NCBI GenBank assembly: GCA_028821575.1
Contig: JAPPFW010000098.1
Location: 1-54,949 of the forward strand
DNA length: 54,949 nucleotides
Direction of reading: 5' to 3'
Origin: a bacterium
GTDB taxonomy: Bacteria; Actinomycetota; Acidimicrobiia; Spongiisociales; Spongiisociaceae
The notes under the pieces were generated by a model. It was given only the letters and a program-made list of their open reading frames with translations, made no database searches and was not told the origin of the DNA. Of this stretch, positions 41,584-49,881 are shown piece after piece (the stretch's first letter is position 1; each line of letters begins with the position of its first letter). Made by a program: the position numbers and the translations under genes.

Positions 41584-43108
41584 GCGAGTCGGACCAGCAG
41601 TTCGAAGGCGTCGTCCGTTGTGTCTCCTATGTCATCCATCGCTTGCCAGCCTACGGAACCGATCAACTGCCCATGACTGATGCCAGCCAGATTGCCTTGC
41701 CGATGGTCAAGGGCAAAGCGGATCGCGAACAGCGGCCTACACAGCACCTCGCTTAGCTCCTGCCTCAACCACTTCCGAATGGCGACGCGGGGGTGGATTC
41801 CCTCCATCAAAGCCTCAGCGACATCCGGTGTCAGGGCCTCAACCAGAACTGTTTCAAGTCCGGGTGGTGTCGTCTGGGGCCGGGTTCCAACGATCACAGT
41901 CGAATTGGGCCACTCAGCCTGCAGAGTTGCGATGCGAGGAGTGAGATCTGTTATCTGGATTCCAGCCTCGTCCAATCCGTCGATGATGAGGTGCACGCCG
42001 GTTCGTGAGGGATCGCCGAGACCTTCGGTTTGCCCTGACGCGGCGGTCAGAAGCGGCGAAGTACCCACCTCGGTGGCGCGGAGGAAGACGGGAATCTGGG
42101 CGTTAGGATCCTCCAACATCGCGTCGATCGCGACACGGTGGATCCGTTCCAACTCGGTCGTCTTCCCGACGCCCATCGCTCCGCTGACAACCGTAAGCGT
42201 TTCTGTGATCGGAGTGGTGGGCGGAGTCTCCAAAGCGCGGGTTGCCAACATCTCCGCTTCCTCGTCCTCGAGACCGATTGCCTTCATCGCCAGTGCAGTG
42301 CGTTGATGCTCCCCGTCGCGTCGACGTCCCAGTCTCGCCCGTCGAGTGGTCGCCCCCAGCGTGCTAGGCAGACATGTCCCTAGTCGTGTTAGCAGAGAAC
42401 TCATGTCGATCATGCCTGCGGTGGGCCCCTTGTCGGTCACAAGCGTGAACAAGGCGTTGCCAAGACTCATCGCGCGGTCATGACTACGCGGGATCCAGAC
42501 ATCAGCGAGCCGGTTGATCAACTCAATCGAGTCTCGAGATGTCTCGCTTCTCACTTCGACAGTCCGCACCTCAAGTGCAGCAAGAACGCGGTACAGCAAT
42601 TCGGGATCCAAGTCGTTGGTCGCCCCGAGGCAGTGCTTCCATCGACCCTTGAGTCTGCCCCCGTGTGCTTCCACAACCCTGACAAAGCGATCAAAGTCGC
42701 CAGGGCTGCGAGCAAGCTCGCATAGCATTGCCATCGAGGTGTGCCCAGGGGAGCCGCTGTCCACGATGACCGCGAGCCGCTTCTCTCCAGTAGCAAACTA
42801 GAGGTCGTCACCGCAGACGGCTGTTGCGGCATGAGCGATCAGCTTCGCGAACTTGCCGTTCGATGCCGTGAATGGCTGTTTGTACCTGCACTGCGCGTGG
42901 ACCGTTCGACTGCCTCGACGCAATAGCTCAACGGAGACTTGCAGATCATCGAAACCCGGAGGGCCAGTCTGCATCTCGATCGCAGCCACGACGCCGCCAT
43001 GTTCGGTGTGTCGGGATAGGACCAAGTCCGCAGCGCGTAGGGTCGCGACCTTGTACTCGAAGTGGTGTCCACCACCTCCCCAGCGAATGGATGAGCAACG
43101 CCGACCAT
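41540..43108 (-). pseudogene. Broken nuclease-STAND-like NTPase gene, copy 1
   Basis: Read leftward from ATG 43108: VGVAHPFAG, then a shift, GGHHFEYKVATLRAADLVLS, VVAAIEMQTGPPGFDDLQVS, HAQCRYKQPFTAS, AHAATAV, an in-frame TAG at 42800-42798, then FATGEKRLAVIVDSGSPGHT onward. The first part looks like a PD-(D/E)xK-type DNA-cleaving domain of the kind seen at the front of Cap4/Avs-type proteins (acidic residues in IEMQ and GFDDL, QCR in place of QxK). The second is a STAND/NACHT NTPase with SGAMGVGKTT (Walker A), VHLIIDGLDEAG (Walker B) and VIVGTRP. The true frame ends near 41560; the open frame down to 41007 is low-complexity nonsense. Copy 2 is at 49882-50904. Confidence 0.6.
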
Positions 43109-43443
43109 TGCCGTAGTCTGGCATGGAACAGCGGAGACTACGTAGTAGTGCTAAGCAGAGGCTACGCGGTTACTCGTCCGAGCGCGTTCGAGCCTCACCG
43201 GATTTGACGCAGCTAGTTGTGCCGTAAGACTCCATAGGTCAGCCTGCTTCAGCTCGGGTGGCGTGTGGTCGGCGGAGCGGGCGTAGGACATCGGCTGGCG
43301 CCTTCGACGACGTGTCCGAGCGTGACTCGCGGCGAACCCGGCTCGGGAGGTGACCCTGTCGGCGCGCCAGCTCGGGAAGCCTGGCGGGAACCGTGGAGTG
43401 TCGCCCACGTGGCGATGTCGTCGCCGCATCGCGTTGGTATCCG
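43109..43443. other. Gap without supported gene
   Basis: About 335 bases between the ATPase gene end and the start of the broken STAND-like gene. The bases before the STAND-like start resemble those before copy 2 (TGCCA...ACT...GG just upstream of the start), so the promoter region was copied with the gene. Open frames here show no family. Confidence 0.4.
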
Positions 43444-45027
43444 TTACCCAGTTGATGGATCCAGTGCGAGGACCTCGGTGAGTTCCTTTGTCACTGCCAT
43501 TTCGGGGTGGACGAGTGGGGCGAGTACATCAACAGCGAACTGATGCTTGTTCTCTCCGAGTCCCTCCGCATCGTCCAAGACCTGCCGAGAGACATCGAAC
43601 ACGGCGCCCAGCGCCCCTTTGGCGGACCCGGTCGGCTGTAGTGCTAAGTCGCGTGTAGCTTTCAGCCTGCTGAGACCGTTGTCCGTCCGGATACCACGGG
43701 CAGCTACCAGCGCTTCGAGTACTTCATCGTCGACAAGATATGACTCGAGGGAGCGACGTTGGAGGACTCGCAGACTCGTGTCATCCGCAAGCAGACGATT
43801 CCTGTGTTCTTCGGTGAGGTCATCGCGGTCGCGCAGTTTCAAGAGACGCGTTCCTGGTGCGATGACGGCTGCTATCGCTGCTGCCGTTTCGAGGTCGCCC
43901 TTTCCTCCGCCGGATACGAATTCCACGCGCTGGTGCAGGTGCCGGAAGATCTGGCGGTAGATACGTGCGTCCCAGGCAGTGAACCGGCCGCTGATGCTGC
44001 CTTCGCACACGACTAGAACAGAGGGTGCGAGGAGACCGGCCAAGTCGTCTAGAGCGACAGCAAGAGCCTCTTGGAGGAGCCGCCGTGAGGGATTGGCTGG
44101 TTTCAGCGCAACGTTGGGTGCCGGGCCTCTCACTCGTCCAAAGTCCAGGAACGCTACCCGAGCGGGATATGTGGCGGCAATGTCGAAGGCTTGGCGGATC
44201 ATCCCCACCGAGTGAGTAGCTATCCACAACTGAGAGCCTGCCGGGAGGAGTCGGAGCAGTTCGGTGAGAACGGAGGCTTGCACGGCGGGGTTGAGATGGA
44301 GTTCGGGTTCGTCTAGGCAAACCAGAGGGTCGTCGAGTTCGGTAACCGCAATGTGGACATCGAGTAGCAGGTCGAAGACGGCCTTCTCTCCACCCGAGAG
44401 ATTCTCATATCGGAACTGTCGGACATCGTCTCTTGTGAAGTAGAAGGAACCCTCAGATGTGGGGTCTCCCAGTCCGGTGAAGCGCAGATGCGGGAGCACA
44501 CGCGTGAGTGAGTCCTGTACCGGGGTCAGTCGCGCTCGGATCTTTTCAAGATCTTCACTAGCGCTAGGACCGTCCAGGTTGGCGAGCATCGGAAGGAACC
44601 CGGCTGCGAGCCGTTGGTAGTGCGCCACCATGGCCGCGTCGGTATCAATCATACGATCGAGGCGAGCGTCTTGTTCGAATTCCTTCTGCTTCTGTACAGC
44701 GCTTGACAGCACGTCGGGCGTGTTCCGATGAGCGGTACGGACATGTAGCTGATTCCCAGGTGGGTTTATCCCGGGGGAGGGGTGGACTTTGATCTCCGGC
44801 GTCCCGAACACGCCCCCTGCAGAGTTGAAGTACAAGTTTGAGTGGCGTCGGATCCGGGGTCTGCCAGCGTTTCGAGCCCAGACGAGCAACGCGTCAAAGA
44901 CAGAGGACTTGCCAGAGCCATTCGGGCCGAGCATCACGATTAGTTTGACTTCGGGGCCCAAACCGGTGATCTCCAAGGATGCGAACCGCTTGAACGTACT
45001 CGGGATCTTCAGACTAGATACGCGCAT
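43444..45027 (-). CDS. OLD-like ATPase with TOPRIM-like C-terminal domain
   Basis: 527 residues. ABC-type ATPase: Walker A LGPNGSGKSSVFDAL (about 33), signature ENLSGGEKAVFDLLLD (about 210), Walker B PLVCLDEPELHLNP (about 235), and IATHSVGMIRQA as H-loop. The C-terminal part (330-527) reads LVVCEGSISGRFTAW, VEFVSGGGKGDLE, LLKLRDRDDLTEEH and RRSLESYLVDDEVLEAL. Glu in VCEG and DxD in RDRDD are the TOPRIM metal residues. The arrangement matches OLD/GajA-type and PARIS AriA-AriB-type defence proteins. It is the third gene of the restriction operon, 17 bases after the nuclease gene. A nucleic-acid-cutting role is likely but inferred. Confidence 0.8.
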   Translation of the reverse strand: MRVSSLKIPSTFKRFASLEITGLGPEVKLIVMLGPNGSGKSSVFDALLVWARNAGRPRIRRHSNLYFNSAGGVFGTPEIKVHPSPGINPPGNQLHVRTAHRNTPDVLSSAVQKQKEFEQDARLDRMIDTDAAMVAHYQRLAAGFLPMLANLDGPSASEDLEKIRARLTPVQDSLTRVLPHLRFTGLGDPTSEGSFYFTRDDVRQFRYENLSGGEKAVFDLLLDVHIAVTELDDPLVCLDEPELHLNPAVQASVLTELLRLLPAGSQLWIATHSVGMIRQAFDIAATYPARVAFLDFGRVRGPAPNVALKPANPSRRLLQEALAVALDDLAGLLAPSVLVVCEGSISGRFTAWDARIYRQIFRHLHQRVEFVSGGGKGDLETAAAIAAVIAPGTRLLKLRDRDDLTEEHRNRLLADDTSLRVLQRRSLESYLVDDEVLEALVAARGIRTDNGLSRLKATRDLALQPTGSAKGALGAVFDVSRQVLDDAEGLGENKHQFAVDVLAPLVHPEMAVTKELTEVLALDPSTG

Positions 45028-45044
45028 CGATCGGGTTCCGGTAA

Positions 45045-45791
45045 CTAGTAGCGGGCGATCACTTCGGGCAGGTCACCGAGGGAGCGGAGCCGGTCCTGTG
45101 CGATTAGTTCCTCAAGGGTGTTCAATGCTCTGCGGTTGTTTTGGCATGCGGCGCGAAGTTGTTGTAGTGCTACGTGGTAGACACAGTCCAGTTCGCCGGT
45201 TCCTCTGGCTATGGCAGCGAGCCTTGAGGGGAGTGGTTCGGCTGTGACGGCGACGAAGTGGGGTTGGCGGCCTCTTCTGTGTCTGGTCAGCACGACACCT
45301 TCGTGGCGGATGTTCTGAACCCGGTCGGAGCGGATGGTCCACTTGCACGACACCGCAGCATGCAGATGTCGACGGGGACCAATCTTGATACCTATCGTAA
45401 CGTCGGGTTTGATGAGGTAGTCGGTACCTAGCGACGATCTGAGCGTGGGGTTAGCTTCGGCGATCAATTGGATGCGGGCCAGGTGTTCGTACTGCGCGAA
45501 GTCGGTGACATCGCGGCGGTCGGTCGTCCATTTCCCGTTTGGGACCAGCTGCCACAGACGTTCTTCGAGGATCTGCTCGATGGCCTTCTCGAACCTGCTT
45601 CCTGCTGTCTGGCCCGGAGCTCCGGTCGACCGGGTGACTTCTAGTTGATCGAAGACCGCGGCGGCTATTTCCACGCTGGGACGACTGTCTTTGTCAGCGA
45701 CGTTGGGCACCTTACCGTCGATGCTGAATTTGCTCTTGACACTTCGCCATCCGAGAAGGTCGAGGATTGCTTGGGGTACGGCGTTGCTCAC
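45045..45791 (-). CDS. NgoMIV-family type II restriction endonuclease
   Basis: 248 residues from GTG 45791, three bases past the methyltransferase stop (TAA-AAC-GTG). It matches the NgoMIV/NaeI-like group that cuts GCCGGC. LIKPDVTIGIKI supplies the active Asp, AAVSCKWTIRSDRVQNIRHE supplies the S-x-K, and a Glu lies 14 residues after that Lys, the same spacing as K187 to E201 in NgoMIV. SDRVQN.R.E is the family signature. GSRFEKAIEQIL gives the N-terminal conserved Glu region. The predicted site GCCGGC is inferred from the family. No controller protein gene is present. Confidence 0.88.
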   Translation of the reverse strand: MSNAVPQAILDLLGWRSVKSKFSIDGKVPNVADKDSRPSVEIAAAVFDQLEVTRSTGAPGQTAGSRFEKAIEQILEERLWQLVPNGKWTTDRRDVTDFAQYEHLARIQLIAEANPTLRSSLGTDYLIKPDVTIGIKIGPRRHLHAAVSCKWTIRSDRVQNIRHEGVVLTRHRRGRQPHFVAVTAEPLPSRLAAIARGTGELDCVYHVALQQLRAACQNNRRALNTLEELIAQDRLRSLGDLPEVIARY

Positions 45792-45794
45792 GTT

Positions 45795-46922
45795 TTAAGC
45801 CAGCGCGGTGGCTGTGAGGTGGCGTGCTATCGCTTCTGCCAGCAGCGGTGGCACGGCGTTGCCGATTTGTTTGGCGATTTCGATCTTGCTGCCACACCAC
45901 ACAAAGTCGTCTGGGAAAGATTGGAGCCGCGCGGCTTCCCAGTGGCTAATCGAACGGTTCACACACTTGTCGGGGTCATGGGTGTCCCATTGGGGGTGGA
46001 GGTAGCGGCCCTTTTCCGGTTTGAAGAACTCGGTCCGGATGGTCAGCGACGGTTCGTCCCATTCCATGCGACCCATCACGTCGACGGTCCCTGTCGGTTT
46101 GTTCTTCCAGCAGTTGGGAAGGAGATGATCCGGGAGGTCGAATCGTCCCCCTCCGGGCGGTATCAGTTCGTAACGTCTCCGTGACAACTCCCTTGGTCTC
46201 CTAGAAAGGTGCAACTCGTTTACCTTGAACGGACCCGCGATACCCGACTCCAGCAAGCGGGCGGGTAGCACCGTAGGGCCAGTCGCGAAGGGGATGCCCG
46301 CAAAAGCGTCGCGTACCGTCGCCCACCGGGCCGAGGGGTCGTCTTTCCCATGGGAAGGCGGCGGAAGAGTCGGCGGAGTGTGTCGAGACCCGACGACGAT
46401 GGCCCGGCGCCGCCGCTGAGAAACCCCGTAGTCCGCCGCGTTCAATACTCCAGCGGTGAGTTCGTACCCGTCCAGAGGGCCGTTTCTTGACCAGTCCACC
46501 AACAGGCCGTACTGGTCGGATTTGAGGAACTGTGGCACGTTCTCGAGGACGAACACGTCCGGGCGGGCGAGGCGAACTACTCTGGCGTACTCCCGCCACA
46601 GGAGATTGCGGGGATCGTCGGGGTTACGTGTACCCAGATTCGAAAATCCCTGACAGGGAGGGCCTCCCACGACCACATCCGCCCTCGAGAACACCTCGTC
46701 GGGTACCACTGCTATGTCGTCACAGATCACATGGTCACCGAAGTTCGCCACGTAGGTAGCCGCCGCCGAGCGGTCCCACTCCACCGCCAGAACCGGATCG
46801 AACCCAGCTCGGCGGAAACCCTCGGTGAGACCGCCGCACCCGGCGAACAAGTCAATTAGCCTCACAGGCCCATCCCGTCCGTACAGAATCACATTCACGT
46901 GATTCCCAGTAACTATAAACAT
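45795..46922 (-). CDS. DNA (cytosine-5-)-methyltransferase of the restriction system
   Basis: 375 residues from ATG 46922 (a later GTG start is possible). It protects host DNA. Motif I LIDLFAGCGGLTEGFRRAG, IV GGPPCQGFSN with the catalytic Cys, VI FVLENVPQFL, VIII AADYGVSQRRRRAIVVG, then the target-recognition region, and IX-X KIEIAKQIGNAVPPLLAEAI. Given its partner, it probably modifies GCCGGC. The open frame 37 codons upstream is a shadow of the vsr gene. First gene of the operon M-R-ATPase; its start is 38 bases from the divergent vsr start. Confidence 0.95.
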   Translation of the reverse strand: MFIVTGNHVNVILYGRDGPVRLIDLFAGCGGLTEGFRRAGFDPVLAVEWDRSAAATYVANFGDHVICDDIAVVPDEVFSRADVVVGGPPCQGFSNLGTRNPDDPRNLLWREYARVVRLARPDVFVLENVPQFLKSDQYGLLVDWSRNGPLDGYELTAGVLNAADYGVSQRRRRAIVVGSRHTPPTLPPPSHGKDDPSARWATVRDAFAGIPFATGPTVLPARLLESGIAGPFKVNELHLSRRPRELSRRRYELIPPGGGRFDLPDHLLPNCWKNKPTGTVDVMGRMEWDEPSLTIRTEFFKPEKGRYLHPQWDTHDPDKCVNRSISHWEAARLQSFPDDFVWCGSKIEIAKQIGNAVPPLLAEAIARHLTATALA

Positions 46923-46960
46923 AGCGCGGCCCACCGACACGACCGGGTACCGTTGGAGTC

Positions 46961-47434
46961 GTGCCACAACCCGTGCCCCCGTCGGCTGCCAAATCGGCTC
47001 AGATGAGCCGCGTGAAGAACCGCCATACAGCACCCGAAATGGCCATCCGACGCGAACTCCACCGCAGAGGACTCCGATACCGCGTGAACATGCCCCTCCC
47101 CCAGATCGGCCGGACCCGGCCAGACATCGTGTTCACCAGAGCCCGGGTAGCCGTATTCATCGACGGATGCTTCTGGCACCGATGCCCCGAACACGGAACC
47201 GCCCCCAAAACCAACCCGGGCTGGTGGCGCCAAAAGCTCGACACTAACGTAGAGCGCGACCGCAGAACCGACACGGCGCTAGCCGAGGCGGGCTGGACGG
47301 TGATACGTATCTGGGAACACGAAGATGCCATCCCCGCAGCCGACCGGGTTGAAGCGACCGTGCGCAACTTTTGGTCCAACGCGCATCTACCAGCATGGGG
47401 CGGGCACGAGCGTCGCCGGAGCCCGGTCCTCTAA
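46961..47434 (+). CDS. vsr: Very short patch repair endonuclease Vsr
   Basis: 157 residues from GTG 46961. Vsr nicks 5' of the T in T:G mismatches made when 5-methylcytosine deaminates, so it is the usual companion of a cytosine-5 methyltransferase. VKNRHTAPEMAIRRELHRRG opens the family, RPDIVFTRARVAVFIDGCFW carries the catalytic Asp and the zinc/active Cys region, HRCPEHGTAPKTNPGWWRQK the His and Cys ligands, and NVERDRRTDTALAEAGWTVI the core. It is divergent from the methyltransferase and shares the 38-base promoter gap, so the two are likely co-regulated. Confidence 0.95.
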   Translation: MPQPVPPSAAKSAQMSRVKNRHTAPEMAIRRELHRRGLRYRVNMPLPQIGRTRPDIVFTRARVAVFIDGCFWHRCPEHGTAPKTNPGWWRQKLDTNVERDRRTDTALAEAGWTVIRIWEHEDAIPAADRVEATVRNFWSNAHLPAWGGHERRRSPVL

Positions 47435-47809
47435 CCCTTCGGAGATGCTCCACGGGGCTTCACCGCCGGATGGGCCTACGGTTGCCAAGGCCCAAGGTAC
47501 CGTATGGTGGATTCCCGACGGGCAGCGCTGGTATGGAAGACTATCCGAAGGGTCACTCCTTTCGCCGTCCAGGGCCAGAGTCGGCGCGGCGCTAACTCTA
47601 AGGTTCAGCCTGCCGTCGCTATTCGGCGGCGATGCGGGGGTTTTCCGCCTGGGCGTGATCTTCAGGGTCCTGTTACCAACGACTCGCGCAATGCCCTAGA
47701 TGGCTCGAACCTGAACGGACTACAACCGGTCAAGCTCAAACACGGGCCACCTCGCGCCCTGTGTGACCGGGTGTCTCTACCTCGGATCTCAGTTAACTGG
47801 CTCATCGGA
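47435..47809. other. Gap between vsr and the transposase remnant
   Basis: About 375 bases. Open frames of up to 124 codons exist on the plus strand, but their residues show no family and no partner. No clear inverted repeats of an insertion sequence end were found here, although the ISL3 transposase end lies at its right border. Confidence 0.4.
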
Positions 47810-48670
47810 TTGCAGTGGGGAGTAACCGTCGCGAGCAGGTCCCAATTGGGCTTGCCTGCGTAGAGGAGTGCTCTGATCCGGTAGTTGGCGAAGTTGAACC
47901 CGAACGCTGCCCGCTTGACGCGTTTGATCAGGTTGTTGAGGGATTCGGTGGGTTCGTGGTCACCTTCGAGATGTGCCAGTTGGCGATCTGTGGGGTCCAG
48001 CGGGCGATGGTTCTGCCCAGCTTGTTGATCTCGGGCGGGCGGGACTCGTCTTGGAGGTCGTCGGCGAGCCGGGTGGGTGTATCGGAGCGCAACGGCTGGG
48101 TGTCGATGTCGTAGATGCCCCGTACGGTTTGCTTCGCATGCCAGGCTGAGCGCACTTCTCCATGGGGGTCGCCGGTGTCGAGGAGGCCACGCAGCCGTGT
48201 CCGGTCCCGGTCGCTGATGCGTTCGGAGGCGGCGGGTCGTCTTTGCGGCCTCGGTGGCACAGGGTTTCGGTCTGGGTTCAGCGTCTCACCTCGTCGAGTC
48301 GCTGGTTGGCGAGGCGTATCACGTGGAAAGGGTCTGCCACCTGCAGCGCGTTCGGCAACACCCGGTCATAGGCTGACCGATACGGCCCTGACATGTCCAA
48401 CGCTTCCCAGCGGATCCCGTTGGGCCACTCCGCCGGTTGCGACTGGAACCAGCCAACCGCGCTCTGGGCTGTTCTACCAGGCACTATGTCGAACCTACTG
48501 GCGGCCGCCAACATCGACCACAGACGTGCACCACACCTTGGTGCGCCACCGGCCCTGCCGCCAGAACAGGGTCTCATCAACTCCCACAGTCTCGACTTGG
48601 CCGACCCGATCGCCATCCGCTTCCAGCAGCGCTTCACCCCACCGGGCGACTTCGTTGGTAAGCGGTGCCT
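47810..48670 (-). pseudogene. ISL3-family transposase remnant
   Basis: On the minus strand, pieces in three frames line up as an ISL3 transposase: EVARWGEALLEADGDRVGQV, VGVDETLFWRQGRWRTKVW (first DDE Asp, 48640-48500), IRWEALDMSGPYRSAYDRVL and ADPFHVIRLANQRLDEVRR (48430-48285, second Asp), TRLRGLLDTGDPHGEVRSAW (48210-48150), and ESLNNLIKRVKRAAFGFNFA NYRI (47945-47880, third acidic Glu). At least two frameshifts interrupt it, and the N-terminal zinc and HTH part is gone. Its right end meets the HNH nuclease gene near 48,650. Confidence 0.75.
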
Positions 48671-48708
48671 GTGGGCAGCCAGAAACGTCAGTGGGCACGA
48701 CCCCCACC

Positions 48709-49641
48709 ATGCCAGCCCCCACGTCGGCAGCAACCACTGCCCCGTCGTCAGAGACCACCGCTACCGCGGCGGACACTCCGGTAGCAACGGGTTCTGAACC
48801 GACACCCGCCGTTGATTCTCCATCACCCACAACACCGGAACAGTCGAATCCGGCCGGGAGCTTGTTAGCGCTGTTAGATCGCTTGGTCGTGGAAGCCGAA
48901 CATCCCGACGGTTACGACCGTGGTCTGTTCCGTCACTGGATCGACGCCGACGGTGACGGTTGCGACACCCGCCGCGAGGTACTGATCGCAGAAGCGGTCA
49001 CCGCACCGTCGGTAGGTGGTGACTGTGCGCTGTCCGATGGGGTGTGGGTGAGCCGCTACGACGCCGAGACCGAGACAGGCAGCGGACGCGGTTTCGATAT
49101 TGACCATCTGGTGCCGCTCAAAGAAGCCTGGGAGTCGGGCGCCTACGCGTGGGATCCCGAGACCAGGGAACGATTCGCCAACGACTTGGGATACGAACAT
49201 TCCCTTGTAGCAGTATCTGCTCGGTCTAACCGCTCCAAGGGTGCGCAGGATCCCACAGGTTGGCTACCGCCAGAAGTGTCGCAGCGTTGCTGGTACGCGA
49301 CGGCATGGGTCCATGTCAAAGCCCGGTGGGAACTCAGCATCGACCCCGCCGAAGCTGACACCCTGAGAGACCTCGTAGTGGGATGCCCTGACAACGCAGC
49401 CGACACTGCACTACCGGCGCCGGTCGTGACCACAGCCACTCCCGTGGAGACAACATCGGCTACTGATCCCCCAGCAGACGGGTGTCACCCCGACTACAGC
49501 CCCTGCCTTCCCCACCTAGAAGGAGATGCCCTGAACTGTGGTGACCTAGACGCAGCGTTGAAACCCGTAACAGTGCGAGTGGTCGGTGTGGACCCCTACC
49601 GCTTCGACCGCGATGGCGACGGCCAAGGCTGCACCAGTTGA
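48709..49641 (+). CDS. HNH-type secreted nuclease with excalibur-like end, 5' end lost
   Basis: 310 residues from ATG 48709 (GTG 48691 also possible). After a long Thr/Ala/Pro linker come DGYDRGLFRHWIDADGDGC, GFDIDHLVPLKEAW (D-H of the HNH/GmrSD-like nuclease), RFANDLGYEHSLVAVSARSN and RSKGAQDPTGWLPP, the hallmark of secreted actinobacterial HNH nucleases. The C-terminus ends with YRFDRDGDGQGC, an excalibur-like calcium-binding motif, after Cys pairs CHPDYSPC and LNCGDLDAA. Upstream in frame SGACGQPETS (Cys at 48670) looks like a lipobox whose hydrophobic signal was replaced by transposase DNA. The gene may thus be unexported or dead. Confidence 0.75.
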   Translation: MPAPTSAATTAPSSETTATAADTPVATGSEPTPAVDSPSPTTPEQSNPAGSLLALLDRLVVEAEHPDGYDRGLFRHWIDADGDGCDTRREVLIAEAVTAPSVGGDCALSDGVWVSRYDAETETGSGRGFDIDHLVPLKEAWESGAYAWDPETRERFANDLGYEHSLVAVSARSNRSKGAQDPTGWLPPEVSQRCWYATAWVHVKARWELSIDPAEADTLRDLVVGCPDNAADTALPAPVVTTATPVETTSATDPPADGCHPDYSPCLPHLEGDALNCGDLDAALKPVTVRVVGVDPYRFDRDGDGQGCTS

Positions 49642-49881
49642 ACCCGCTTCCCCCGACCGTCGCTCGGGTCGCAACGGGCGGCGGCGTGGGGCTGATCGTG
49701 GGATCCACAAGCAGTTGGTCTGGCAAGACGTGCTGCGACTAGGGCCCTTGAACACTCGGTCAACGGACAACTCCTCCGCTGCGCAGGCGAACGGAGGTCA
49801 TGCACCGACTGCGGACGCAGAAGGTGCGGGGGTGATCTGAGAACGCGCCTCCGTGGCTACGCCCAGTGCCATACTGGGGTG

